Assembly (NCBI RefSeq): GCF_900583165.1
Contig: NZ_UTKY01000122.1
Coordinates: 119,102 to 183,101 of the forward strand
From: Pseudomonas viridiflava
Lineage (GTDB): Bacteria; Pseudomonadota; Gammaproteobacteria; Pseudomonadales; Pseudomonadaceae
DNA length: 64,000 nt
Direction of reading: 5' to 3'
Shown here: positions 1-7,525 of the stretch, in pieces
Layout of the letters: each line of letters starts with the position of its first letter
How positions within the stretch are numbered: the stretch's first letter is position 1
Translations under genes and position numbers: made by a program
Notes under the pieces: generated by a model
Databases searched by the model: none
What the model was told of the DNA's origin: nothing
What the model saw: the letters and a program-made list of their open reading frames with translations, nothing else

Positions 1-704
1 GCGTGATAATCCGCTGGCTCTAGAACACGTTGCATCAACAACGCCCGCTGCCAGGTTGGGGAAAGAAAGTCTTCTCCACTAGGCTCATACTCTGGGTAGA
101 CCGGGCCTTGGACAAAGTATGAAATCGCGTGTTCACTGAGTATTCTTTCCAGCGGGTCATCACCGAGCGCCCTTGCATAATCGAGCCCGAGTAACAACGT
201 GAATGCCGTGTTGTTGTGTTGGCCGGTCTGAATCGGATACGCGAGCTTAGGCAAATAATCGACCAGGCGTCGCACTACCAATTCTGCCAGTGGCGCCAGG
301 GTCGCGTACCACCTACCCGCCTGCGGCAACGACGAGGTTTTGAGTTGTGCCGAAAGCTTGAGTAACCAGGCCCACCCATAAGGTCGCTCAAAGCCCGCTT
401 GGTCGGAGCGACGGAAGAACGCACACTCCCCTTCTACAGCTGTCGGGGTAAAATGGTCGTTGAAGTGTTTTACGATCGCTCGCGCATGCGCGCCATCAGG
501 CACGCGATCTAAGGCCCGAAGCAATAACCAGTGGCTATGGACGGAAGAGTGCCAGTCAAAACTACCGTAGAACACAGGATGCACCTGTCGCGGTGATTGT
601 AAGTCATCAACAGACTCGAATACGCGGCTCAAAAAATGCGGATACTCCCGGCACAGATGCAGCAGAGTCCCCGAGACGATATGCTCGATTGCTATGTCAT
701 TCAT
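1..704 (-). CDS. DUF2891 family protein (C-terminus cut by window edge)
   Basis: Reading the minus strand from ATG at 704 gives at least 234 uninterrupted codons running off the window start, so the C-terminus is missing. The motif HPVFYGSFDWHSSVH (residues about 42-56) and the later GQHNNTAFTLLLGLDYA are typical of the DUF2891 family, whose function is unknown; its helical, toroid-like character is only my recollection. There is no signal peptide, so it is probably cytoplasmic. The start lies 13 bp after the stop of the TonB-dependent receptor on the same strand, so the two are probably co-transcribed from the ECF-type promoter at 3169-3198. That makes it a candidate accessory of the peptide/TonB system. 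No strong ribosome binding site is visible, which suggests coupling to the receptor. Confidence 0.8.
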   Translation of the reverse strand, partial: MNDIAIEHIVSGTLLHLCREYPHFLSRVFESVDDLQSPRQVHPVFYGSFDWHSSVHSHWLLLRALDRVPDGAHARAIVKHFNDHFTPTAVEGECAFFRRSDQAGFERPYGWAWLLKLSAQLKTSSLPQAGRWYATLAPLAELVVRRLVDYLPKLAYPIQTGQHNNTAFTLLLGLDYARALGDDPLERILSEHAISYFVQGPVYPEYEPSGEDFLSPTWQRALLMQRVLEPADYH

Positions 705-717
705 CGAATGGGTAGGC

Positions 718-3123
718 TCAGAAGTTGTAAGTGAATGTCAGGCGAGCATTGCGCTCTTCTCGCAAAGGGACAAAGGACCCCGTAGACCACGAATTATAGA
801 GCGTTCGGTCAAACACATTTTTTACGCCCAGTGTGAGCGAATAATCTTGTGCATGGTAGAAAAGTGAAATATCGGTACTGGCTCCCCCAGGAACAGCATA
901 GGACTCATAAGAAGTGGACCCTGTGGTTCCACTAAAGGCATCAACACCTACGCCTGCACCTAAACCCTTATACATACCCTCCTGCAATTCATAAGACGTC
1001 CAAACGCTGATTGATTGTTCCGGCTCCCCAGAAAACAGAGGAGGATTTCCATCCAATTGAGCCGGCTCTTCAAATTTCACATGAGTGTAACTGCCTTGCA
1101 CGTTCCACCCAGGCAGAATCTCACCTGCCAGATTGAGGTCGTACCCTTTGCTAGATCGAGATTGACTGCCGATGGGTTGCCGCGTAAACGGGTCTTCGAC
1201 CGGGACATTGTCCTCTTCCAGCTCAAAGTACGCGTAGGTAAGCGTGAGGCTATCGTTTAACAAGTTAAACTTCACGCCGGCCTCCTTTGATTTGCTGGTC
1301 AGTGGCTTCAACGGCTCTCCCGTTGCACTATTTAAGCTACTGGTTCCACTAAAGCCGTGAAGTAAGTTGGCATAGATAGTCATCTGCGGAGTAACGTCGA
1401 AGCTGATGCCGTAATTAGGCACCCATTTTTCCGATTCATCACCAGCGCGGGCAATCGAAGTGCCGTCTTCAGCATAAACCTGAACGTCGCTGATCCACTT
1501 TGCCTTTTTAGCGGCAAGTAATACGTGAGTTCGATCGCCGATTTCCAATTGATCCTGCAAAATCAAACCTCGCTGCTGAACACGGGATTTATTCCAGCGA
1601 TAGTTTGGGCTACCTATTCCAGGCAACAAATCGATGGAGTGAGGATCATAGATATTCACTTGAGGATAAGCGCCAGCCGAATCGATCACGTTGAGATCAT
1701 CTTCGGTACTGTCAATATGTTGATAATCAACACCCAGTAACAGCTTATGGGTGATAAATCCTGTATTTACCTTGCCGCGTACATCGTTCTGCATGCTCCA
1801 CGACTTAGTATCAATTCTAGCGGCATAGGGCGAGGCAAACCCCACAGAACCATCCGGTTCGACTTCAACGTTTTGCCACACCTTCAGGTTTTCTGTGCCG
1901 TCGACATAGGTGGCCTTGCTGTTGAATGACCAGCCGCCGAGCAATTCCTGGGAAAACTCGTAATAACCGGTTTTGCTAGTATTTTGAAATCCATTATCTC
2001 TGGGAAACAGACGCTCACTTGGTAGCTTCTGGAGCTTGCCACCCATGACAATGGTGGAGCGAGGCGCTGCGGTTCTGGTATTGCTGGATTCAGCACCAAC
2101 GGTCAACCGACGACCGTCGTTTTGCCAAGTCAAAGCAGGTGCTACATAAGTCTCACGCTCACCATCAAAGTCTGGAGCCGATTTGTCGGATTTCATATTC
2201 GACATGTTCAACCGATAGCTGAGGGACCGATCCTCATTGAGCGCACCTCCCAAGTCCAGACCCTCTTTCAACTCCCCATATCTGGCTACTTCCACGCTCA
2301 CGGCTCTCAGTTCCTCAGTCACCGGAGCTTTTCGTACCATGTTGATGGTGCCTCCCGGCGTGGAACTGCCTGACATGATCGAGTCCGGCCCCTTGATGAC
2401 TTCGACACGCTCAATGCCTTGCACCGGTATGCTGTTGACCCCCGGGTTCGGAATACCATTGGTAGACGTCTGCTGAACCGAGAACCCTCGAATCGTATAA
2501 CTTGAACCGCCTGTAGCGCTTGGGGTTTGCTGCACCCCTGCTGAACTCTTGAGCGCATCAGCAAGATCCGTGGCTTGACGATCCTTAAGCGCCTTCGCAG
2601 AAATAACTTCAACTGACTGGGCTGTTTCTTTCAGTGGCGTGTCTGTCCTCGATACCGTGCTGGAATTGGAAGGGTTGTAGTACAACTCATCATCGCTCAG
2701 CGAACCTCCCCTTACCGAGATTTCAGGCAGTTGTGCGTCATTACCGACAATAGTTGTCGGACCTACAACTAATGGCCCCGCGGAGCGCGTTACGGTCAAC
2801 GTACCATTTTCCGTGACGTCCAGGACTAAGTCGGTCCCCTGCAAACAGGCAGCAGTGGCCTGCTCAACCGTCATATTGCCGTTGACGGCACTCCCACTGT
2901 AGTTGTAGACAAGGGCCGGATCAAACGAAATAGTTCGCCCACTCTGCCTCGCTACTTTTAACAACATATCATTCAAGGCGCCGGCCGGAACGGTATAAAC
3001 GTTACGAGCCACAGTCACACTTTCGTCTGACTGACCAAAGACTAACGCGGGCATTCCGCTCATGGCGAATGCGACGGCCAAATGTAAAGGCGTGAGCGCA
3101 CAGCAGTGGATAGTACTTTTCAT
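718..3123 (-). CDS. TonB-dependent outer-membrane transducer with N-terminal STN signalling domain
   Basis: About 801 residues. I start at ATG 3123 because GAGG sits six bases before it; an ATG two codons earlier is directly adjacent to GAGG and the longer reading frame would overlap the promoter. Order: signal peptide (about 1-31, hydrophobic core then VFGQS), STN domain (about 40-112, YTVPAGALNDML), a TonB-box-like stretch near LPEISVRGG (about 132-140), plug domain (about 155-290) and a 22-strand-type beta-barrel ending in Phe (TFTYNF). The family imports siderophores, peptides or other large ligands and signals ligand occupancy to a FecR protein. The divergent sigma/FecR pair and the downstream tonB-exbBD make this the surface sensor of the locus. 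The ligand is unknown. It is annotated in databases as a siderophore receptor by default, but the associated peptide transporter and proteases argue for a peptide ligand. Confidence 0.9.
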   Translation of the reverse strand: MKSTIHCCALTPLHLAVAFAMSGMPALVFGQSDESVTVARNVYTVPAGALNDMLLKVARQSGRTISFDPALVYNYSGSAVNGNMTVEQATAACLQGTDLVLDVTENGTLTVTRSAGPLVVGPTTIVGNDAQLPEISVRGGSLSDDELYYNPSNSSTVSRTDTPLKETAQSVEVISAKALKDRQATDLADALKSSAGVQQTPSATGGSSYTIRGFSVQQTSTNGIPNPGVNSIPVQGIERVEVIKGPDSIMSGSSTPGGTINMVRKAPVTEELRAVSVEVARYGELKEGLDLGGALNEDRSLSYRLNMSNMKSDKSAPDFDGERETYVAPALTWQNDGRRLTVGAESSNTRTAAPRSTIVMGGKLQKLPSERLFPRDNGFQNTSKTGYYEFSQELLGGWSFNSKATYVDGTENLKVWQNVEVEPDGSVGFASPYAARIDTKSWSMQNDVRGKVNTGFITHKLLLGVDYQHIDSTEDDLNVIDSAGAYPQVNIYDPHSIDLLPGIGSPNYRWNKSRVQQRGLILQDQLEIGDRTHVLLAAKKAKWISDVQVYAEDGTSIARAGDESEKWVPNYGISFDVTPQMTIYANLLHGFSGTSSLNSATGEPLKPLTSKSKEAGVKFNLLNDSLTLTYAYFELEEDNVPVEDPFTRQPIGSQSRSSKGYDLNLAGEILPGWNVQGSYTHVKFEEPAQLDGNPPLFSGEPEQSISVWTSYELQEGMYKGLGAGVGVDAFSGTTGSTSYESYAVPGGASTDISLFYHAQDYSLTLGVKNVFDRTLYNSWSTGSFVPLREERNARLTFTYNF

Positions 3124-3168
3124 CAGCATCCTCGACGGCAAAGCAAGTTTTTTGGTGTTAATACCTAC

Positions 3169-3198
3169 TTTGTGCAACGAGAATCTAAAAGTGACAGT
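3169..3198 (-). promoter_or_regulatory. Candidate ECF-sigma promoter of the receptor
   Basis: On the minus strand this reads ACTGTCACTTTT, three variable bases, TTCT, one variable base, then GTTGCACAAA. The same arrangement recurs on the plus strand at 5057-5086, with 26 of 30 positions identical. It ends 45 bp before the receptor start codon, a normal promoter distance. Its sharing only between the receptor and the STN-tonB operon, next to a FecI-like gene, implies recognition by that sigma factor. The exact -35 and -10 hexamers cannot be assigned from two copies. Confidence 0.7.
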
Positions 3199-3550
3199 TC
3201 AAACCATGAAAAAATCATCGCGTTACCGTGCGGCTAAACAGGTTCTAACGATAGATCTTAAAAATCTTGGGACTGACGCAACCTCCCATTCATAATCGCC
3301 CGTTTTTGGAGCATGTAGTCCGGCAGACCAATTTTGGCGCACTGTTAGTGCACAGAACACGCTGATCAGCCCTGGCGCTACAAAGAACTCCCAGCGCCGA
3401 AAGAAAAGAGATGACAGTCGACCAACCATTCACTCAACAGTCCTTTTTAGAATGGCACTCACCTTGCATCATCTATAGCGATGTCGCATCACTAACCGCA
3501 GTGCTCGCGCGCTCAAAGCAACCAGCCAAGGTTTACGGAAAACATACGTC
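3199..3550. other. Divergent regulatory region between receptor and sigma factor
   Basis: No convincing gene is present. It contains the sigma-54-like promoter at 3453-3468 and, about 100 bp upstream of it, a dyad GCAC-TGTTA-GTGC at 3339-3351, plus a GGCGCT/AGCGCC inverted repeat spanning about 3374-3403, both in the position expected for enhancer-binding activators. No recognisable Fur box was seen, which is unusual for a FecIR-type locus. Confidence 0.5.
3453..3468 (+). promoter_or_regulatory. Sigma-54 (RpoN) promoter candidate upstream of the ECF sigma gene
   Basis: TGGCAC, five bases (TCACC), then TTGCA matches the -24/-12 consensus TGGCAC-N5-TTGCW with the exact spacing. It points toward the sigma gene, whose start is 82 bp downstream. 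RpoN promoters need an enhancer-binding protein, often nitrogen-responsive. Identification rests on the motif alone. Confidence 0.6.
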
Positions 3551-4063
3551 ATGTCCATTGCAGTGATTGGCAAGCCAGATTTGCTGACTGAGATATTCCG
3601 CAGTGACTACCGCTGGCTGGCAGAGCGCCTGCGCTACCGTTTGGGCTGCAGATATAACGCTGAGGACGTGGCTTCAGAATCCTTTCTTCAGCTGTCAACT
3701 TTGCCGGCCTTGGAGAGCGTACGCGAGCCAAGAGCGATGCTAACGACCATCGCCAATCGTGTTCTCTACGAGGTTTCTCGACGAAAAACACTTGAAAAAG
3801 CCTACTTGTTGGCGCTGGCTTCTTCCCCTGAAAAAGTCCACCCATCACCTGAAGAGCAGCACATGCTTCTGGAGTCCTTGGTTGCCATCGACAAGGTGCT
3901 TGATGGACTATCGAGCAAAGCGCGCCAAGCCTTTCTATATAGCCAGCTTGACGGCATGACCTACGCACAGATCGCAGATAAGCTTGGCGTCTCCGCCAGT
4001 ATGGTACGGCAGTACATGACCAAGGCGTTGACCCAATGCTATCTCGTTACAGCTCAACTCTGA
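3551..4063 (+). CDS. FecI-like ECF (iron-starvation-type) RNA polymerase sigma factor
   Basis: 170 residues, the usual length for FecI-type sigma factors. Region 2 lies at about 10-75 (DYRWLAERLRYRLGC, then AEDVASESFLQL) and region 4 at about 110-165, with the helix-turn-helix TYAQIADKLGVSASMVRQYM. In the family, this subunit directs core RNA polymerase to a few promoters when a TonB-dependent transducer is ligand-bound. The FecR-like gene begins three bases after its stop. Its likely targets are the matched elements at 3169-3198 and 5057-5086. Its own expression may depend on sigma-54 (site at 3453-3468). The Shine-Dalgarno sequence is weak (GGA about 11 bases upstream). Confidence 0.92.
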   Translation: MSIAVIGKPDLLTEIFRSDYRWLAERLRYRLGCRYNAEDVASESFLQLSTLPALESVREPRAMLTTIANRVLYEVSRRKTLEKAYLLALASSPEKVHPSPEEQHMLLESLVAIDKVLDGLSSKARQAFLYSQLDGMTYAQIADKLGVSASMVRQYMTKALTQCYLVTAQL

Positions 4064-4066
4064 TTG

Positions 4067-5017
4067 ATGACTCGGATGCCCAAGACCATTGCCCCAGACC
4101 CTGCCGCGCAACAAGCCATTGAATGGATGGTGCATCAGCAGTCGGGGGAAATGACAGATGCGCAGCGCGCGGCATTCGAACGGTGGCGTGCCGAAGATAT
4201 CCGTCACGAGTTAGCGTGCAGACGCATTGAGCAAGCATTGGGCAGCATGCCGCAAATCGCCGCAGAACCGTCGTTGCGAAACACCCTGAACAAGAATGGC
4301 AGTCGCCGGCAATTTTTGCAAAATACCCTTGCTATCGCCGCAGTAGCCTCGACCAGTGCGTGGCTGTACGACCGCCAAACGCCCTTATCGGGTTGGTTGG
4401 CTGATCTACACACTGGCACCAGTGAGCGCCGCACTACTCGATTGGCGGACAGCAGCATCATCACCTTGAACGCTCGAAGCAGTATTGACGTTAATGTGAA
4501 CGCCACTCAACGTCATATTCAGTTAATCAAGGGGCAAATATATATCGATGCGCCGTCCGCGCAGATGCCTCTGCGAATCACCACCCGCGACGGACAGGTC
4601 AACCTGAACAGCGGGATCTTTACAGTCTCGGTGCGTTCCGAGGGAACTCGTATTACGGCGCTTTCACAGCCCGCCCAAATCAATGCGCATCGCAGCACCG
4701 GCAAGCTATTACAAAGGGGTCAGGGCGCGCTTATAAATGATGAACAGATCGCCATTCACCCAATCGTCATCAATGCGGAAAGCGCTTGGCTAGACGGACT
4801 GATCGAAGTCAACGATCAGCCTCTAGAGCAATTAGTCGAGGCTCTGCGAGACTATCGCACTGGTATTATTCGCTTGTCGCCCGACGCGGCAAAACTTCGG
4901 GTTAGTGGCATTTTCCCCCTCGACAATACCGACTACGCCCTCGATGCACTGATGCAGACATTTCCTGTCGTAGTAAGCCGAACCACGGGTTATTGGATCA
5001 GTATTTCTAAAGCCTGA
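4067..5017 (+). CDS. FecR-family inner-membrane sigma regulator
   Basis: About 316 residues from ATG 4067; a TTG directly after the sigma stop is an alternative. Order: cytoplasmic N-terminal DUF4880-like domain (about 8-70, AIEWMVHQQSGEMTDAQRAAFERW), a single membrane segment preceded by RRQF (about 83-103), then the periplasmic FecR domain (about 112-210) and a C-terminal STN-like fold (about 245-316). FecR proteins bind the transducer's STN domain in the periplasm and control the sigma factor in the cytoplasm, often after proteolysis. The gene is coupled to the sigma gene (TGA-TTG-ATG junction). The transcription unit appears to stop before the promoter at 5057. Confidence 0.92.
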   Translation: MTRMPKTIAPDPAAQQAIEWMVHQQSGEMTDAQRAAFERWRAEDIRHELACRRIEQALGSMPQIAAEPSLRNTLNKNGSRRQFLQNTLAIAAVASTSAWLYDRQTPLSGWLADLHTGTSERRTTRLADSSIITLNARSSIDVNVNATQRHIQLIKGQIYIDAPSAQMPLRITTRDGQVNLNSGIFTVSVRSEGTRITALSQPAQINAHRSTGKLLQRGQGALINDEQIAIHPIVINAESAWLDGLIEVNDQPLEQLVEALRDYRTGIIRLSPDAAKLRVSGIFPLDNTDYALDALMQTFPVVVSRTTGYWISISKA

Positions 5018-5056
5018 GCCTCCCTAAAACCCGTCACCAAAAAATAACGCTCACTC

Positions 5057-5086
5057 ACTGTCACTTTTCTTTTCTGGTTGCACAAA
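5057..5086 (+). promoter_or_regulatory. Second ECF-sigma promoter, driving the STN-tonB-...-tldD operon
   Basis: This is the plus-strand partner of the 3169-3198 element: ACTGTCACTTTT, three variable bases, TTCT, one variable base, GTTGCACAAA. It ends 30 bp before the GTG start at 5117. Its position rules out the upstream TTG at 5078 as the translation start. It would place eight downstream genes under the ECF sigma factor. Confidence 0.7.
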
Positions 5087-5116
5087 CCTTATAGAAAAGA
5101 ACGAGAGTGTGCCGCC

Positions 5117-5488
5117 GTGAAATCTGTTGAACGCATAAGCCTTCACCTCCAAGCGCGATCGTTAACTACGGTGCTGACCGTCTCGCTGCTGTGCTTTGGC
5201 CGTACAGGCTCGTCCTGTGAGCTGAATGACGCCCATTTGTTTCGAATCGATGCCAACAACCTCAGTGAAACTCTATTGCTGATCGGTCGTATCAGTGGCT
5301 GCACGGTGGTTTTTAAACCTGAGAGCGCTCGCGATTATCACAGCCATCCCATTCAAGGGCTGTTGAATGTACGCGAGGCGATGCGCCAGGCACTGATAGG
5401 CAGCAACCTTGAAATGCTGCAGACCCGAAACGGCTCACTGACCGTTCGGATGCTCAGTGCTAATCGCCGCTCATTGGTAAAAGAATGA
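5117..5488 (+). CDS. Stand-alone secreted STN-domain protein
   Basis: About 123 residues from GTG 5117, chosen because GAGAG lies nine bases upstream and because the longer frame starts within the promoter. A signal peptide covers about residues 1-32 (core TTVLTVSLLCF). The rest is a single STN (secretin/TonB short N-terminal) domain: LFRIDANNLSETLLLIGRISG, then ARDYHSHPIQGLLNVREAMRQALIGSNL. STN domains are normally the N-terminal part of transducers or secretins; here nothing follows. In the periplasm it could contact FecR or TonB, acting as a competing or relay signal. Its stop overlaps an in-frame ATG of the tonB frame (ATGA at 5485), so it is the first gene of the operon. Role unknown. 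Confidence 0.75.
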   Translation: MKSVERISLHLQARSLTTVLTVSLLCFGRTGSSCELNDAHLFRIDANNLSETLLLIGRISGCTVVFKPESARDYHSHPIQGLLNVREAMRQALIGSNLEMLQTRNGSLTVRMLSANRRSLVKE

Positions 5489-5502
5489 GAAGAGAAACCG
5501 TA

Positions 5503-6297
5503 ATGACCAATCTCAACATTGCGTTTACTGATGGCATCAATTGCCCAGTCTGGACCGTGGAATCCAAGGGTTCCCGAGAGCGTCGACGCCTGCCGTTTCA
5601 TGTACTCCCAATCGCTGGCGCGGTCCTCCTGGCACATTTGTGCCTGCTGACCTTACTGACCGCGCAAACGAGCCACCGCGAAATCACCCTCGCGAATTCC
5701 TCGCCGCCTTCCAGCGTGCGTATCTCGATGATCAGTCCTCCTGCCCCCCCTGAACCACCAGCAGCCATCATTTCTGAGCCCACCCCGCAAGTCATGACCA
5801 GCGAAACGGCGCAGCACCTCGTTGCGCAGGAAAAACCTAAGATCATCGAGCAACCCAAATCGCGGCCCAAACCTGCCCCCAAACCTGCAGCAAAGCCAGC
5901 GCCAACTCTCCCGCTAGTGGAGGCTCCGCCGCAACCTCCGACGCCCGCACCGGCCCGACCGCAAACACTGCCAGCTGACAGCAACAATGCACCACTGCTC
6001 GACCTGCCTTCAGCCGGCGCCAAAGACGTGCAAACCATCGGCTGCCGAGTGCCAGCCCCCAGCTACCCGCGCCAGGCACGCCGTCAAAGGATTGAGGGCA
6101 ATGTGCTCGTGCGACTGCAAATCAATGCGCAAGGCCAGGTCCAGTCAGCCGTGGTGGCCCGGAGCAGTGGCAATCAGGAACTCGATGAGGCGGCGCGCGC
6201 CACGGTGATGAGTGCGTCGTGCGCCCCCTACATAGAAAACGGTCACGCGATATCCGTACGAGCCGTGCAGCCCGTGAACTTTAGTTTGAATCGATAA
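5503..6297 (+). CDS. tonB: TonB energy-transducing protein, locus-specific
   Basis: About 264 residues from ATG 5503 (AGAGAAA upstream); ATG 5485 overlapping the previous stop is an alternative. One N-terminal membrane anchor (about 27-50, VLPIAGAVLLAHLCLLTLLT), a Pro/Lys-rich periplasmic spacer (about 68-165, PKPAPKPAAKPAP), and a C-terminal TonB domain (about 180-264: YPRQARRQRIEGNVLVRLQI, then ELDEAARATV). It transmits proton-motive force from ExbBD to TonB-dependent receptors. Being encoded with its own exbB and exbD, it is probably dedicated to the receptor at 718-3123. The ATG-dense overlap with the STN gene implies translational coupling. Confidence 0.93.
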   Translation: MTNLNIAFTDGINCPVWTVESKGSRERRRLPFHVLPIAGAVLLAHLCLLTLLTAQTSHREITLANSSPPSSVRISMISPPAPPEPPAAIISEPTPQVMTSETAQHLVAQEKPKIIEQPKSRPKPAPKPAAKPAPTLPLVEAPPQPPTPAPARPQTLPADSNNAPLLDLPSAGAKDVQTIGCRVPAPSYPRQARRQRIEGNVLVRLQINAQGQVQSAVVARSSGNQELDEAARATVMSASCAPYIENGHAISVRAVQPVNFSLNR

Positions 6298-6320
6298 ATC
6301 AGCCTGGGAGGTAATAAAAC

Positions 6321-7067
6321 ATGCAGGAATTAGGATTGGCTTACGCCTGGCAGCAGGCCGATTACGTGACCAAATCAATTGCGATCGTATTGGTAATCAT
6401 GTCGGTTTTATCCTGGTGCGTCATGCTCGTGAAAGCGTTTCATCTCTCACATCTTGCCGGGATGAAAAAGCGCGCACTGTGCTTCTGGCATGCCAGTGGG
6501 TTTGTTGAAGGTGTCGAGAGCCTGGGGCATTACAAACACAACCCGTTCAAGGAGCTTGCCATTGCTGGGCATGCAGCGAATGAACACCAGAATCAGCGCA
6601 GTTCCCAACTACACCAGCGCTTTGACTTAAGCGACTGGCTCGCCCGGTGTCTGAAAGACGTGCTTGACGACCATATCACCAAGTTACAGGCAGGCCTTGC
6701 CATTCTCGCCTCTATTGGAAGCACTGCGCCTTTCGTGGGATTGTTCGGTACGGTGTGGGGTATCTATCACGCCCTCAAAGTCATTGCGATGAGCGGTGAC
6801 GCTTCGCTGACGCAGGTCGCTGGGCCGGTTGGCGAGTCGTTGATCATGACGGCCTTTGGACTATTCGTCGCCATCCCGGCAGTACTCGGTTACAACGCCA
6901 TCGCTCGGCATAACAAAGGGGCCGTTCATCAACTAAGTCGATTCGCCCATGATCTGCATGCCTTCTTCCTGACGGGCGCCCGAGTCAATCCCGGCCAGGC
7001 CAACGAACCTTCGGCTGGCGATACCCAGGTCACGCTGGTGAGAGTCAAACAGGGAGGAAATGCTTGA
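6321..7067 (+). CDS. exbB: ExbB/TolQ-family proton channel subunit
   Basis: 248 residues, typical for ExbB. Three membrane segments are visible: about 17-38, 130-152 (LAILASIGSTAPFVGLFGTVWG) and 170-193 (SLIMTAFGLFVAIPAVLGYN). The conserved GSTAPFVGLFGTVWGI and the VGESLIMTAFGLFVAIPAV motifs that line the pore are intact. GGGAGG lies about 10 bases before the start. It partners with ExbD and TonB to use the proton gradient. The C-terminus overlaps exbD by one base. Confidence 0.95.
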   Translation: MQELGLAYAWQQADYVTKSIAIVLVIMSVLSWCVMLVKAFHLSHLAGMKKRALCFWHASGFVEGVESLGHYKHNPFKELAIAGHAANEHQNQRSSQLHQRFDLSDWLARCLKDVLDDHITKLQAGLAILASIGSTAPFVGLFGTVWGIYHALKVIAMSGDASLTQVAGPVGESLIMTAFGLFVAIPAVLGYNAIARHNKGAVHQLSRFAHDLHAFFLTGARVNPGQANEPSAGDTQVTLVRVKQGGNA

Positions 7068-7492
7068 TGAGTATGTCCCAAGGTACTCCCTTTGACAGTG
7101 AAGATGCCCTGGTCAACGACATCAATATGACGCCATTGATCGACGTCATGCTTGTGCTATTGATCATCTTCATCATCACCCTTCCTGTGATCAACCAAGC
7201 GGTGAAGATTGACCTGCCCAAGGGCGAAGCTCAGGCCATCGTGGCCCAAGACAAAACTGTCGATGTATCCATCACTGCCGATGGAGCCGTGCTCTGGAAT
7301 AAAGAACCGTTGAACGAGCAACAACTGGCACAGCGGGTCGCGGTCACGGCCGTCCAACAACCGCTGCCGATTCTAAGAGTTTACGCCGACAAATCGGTGC
7401 GCTATGAACAGGTACTACACGTCATGGCCACCGCTCAAAAAGGTGGTCTATCCCGAATAGATTTAGTTACAGACGCAACTCCGAGCCACTGA
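7067..7492 (+). CDS. exbD: ExbD/TolR-family subunit
   Basis: About 141 residues from ATG 7067, which shares its A with the exbB TGA (TGATG). A short cytoplasmic N-terminus carries DINMTPLIDVMLVLLIIFII (about 20-39), with the essential Asp of the membrane helix in PLIDVMLVLLI, followed by a periplasmic domain with the usual VKIDLP motif. It completes the TonB-ExbB-ExbD motor. The following transporter starts 33 bp later with no terminator between, so the energising complex and the peptide transporter form one transcription unit. Confidence 0.95.
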   Translation: MSMSQGTPFDSEDALVNDINMTPLIDVMLVLLIIFIITLPVINQAVKIDLPKGEAQAIVAQDKTVDVSITADGAVLWNKEPLNEQQLAQRVAVTAVQQPLPILRVYADKSVRYEQVLHVMATAQKGGLSRIDLVTDATPSH

Positions 7493-7525
7493 GTTTCAGC
7501 TCCGATTCACGAAGAGTAAGTACCT

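Noticed and set aside
3339..3351. NtrC-type enhancer site upstream of the sigma-54 promoter
   Set aside because: GCAC-N5-GTGC is two bases shorter than the GCAC-N7-GTGC NtrC pattern, so it is not assigned to NtrC; kept only as an unnamed dyad.
3199..3550. Fur box for an iron-regulated FecIR-type locus
   Set aside because: No sequence resembling GATAATGATAATCATTATC was found between the receptor and sigma genes.
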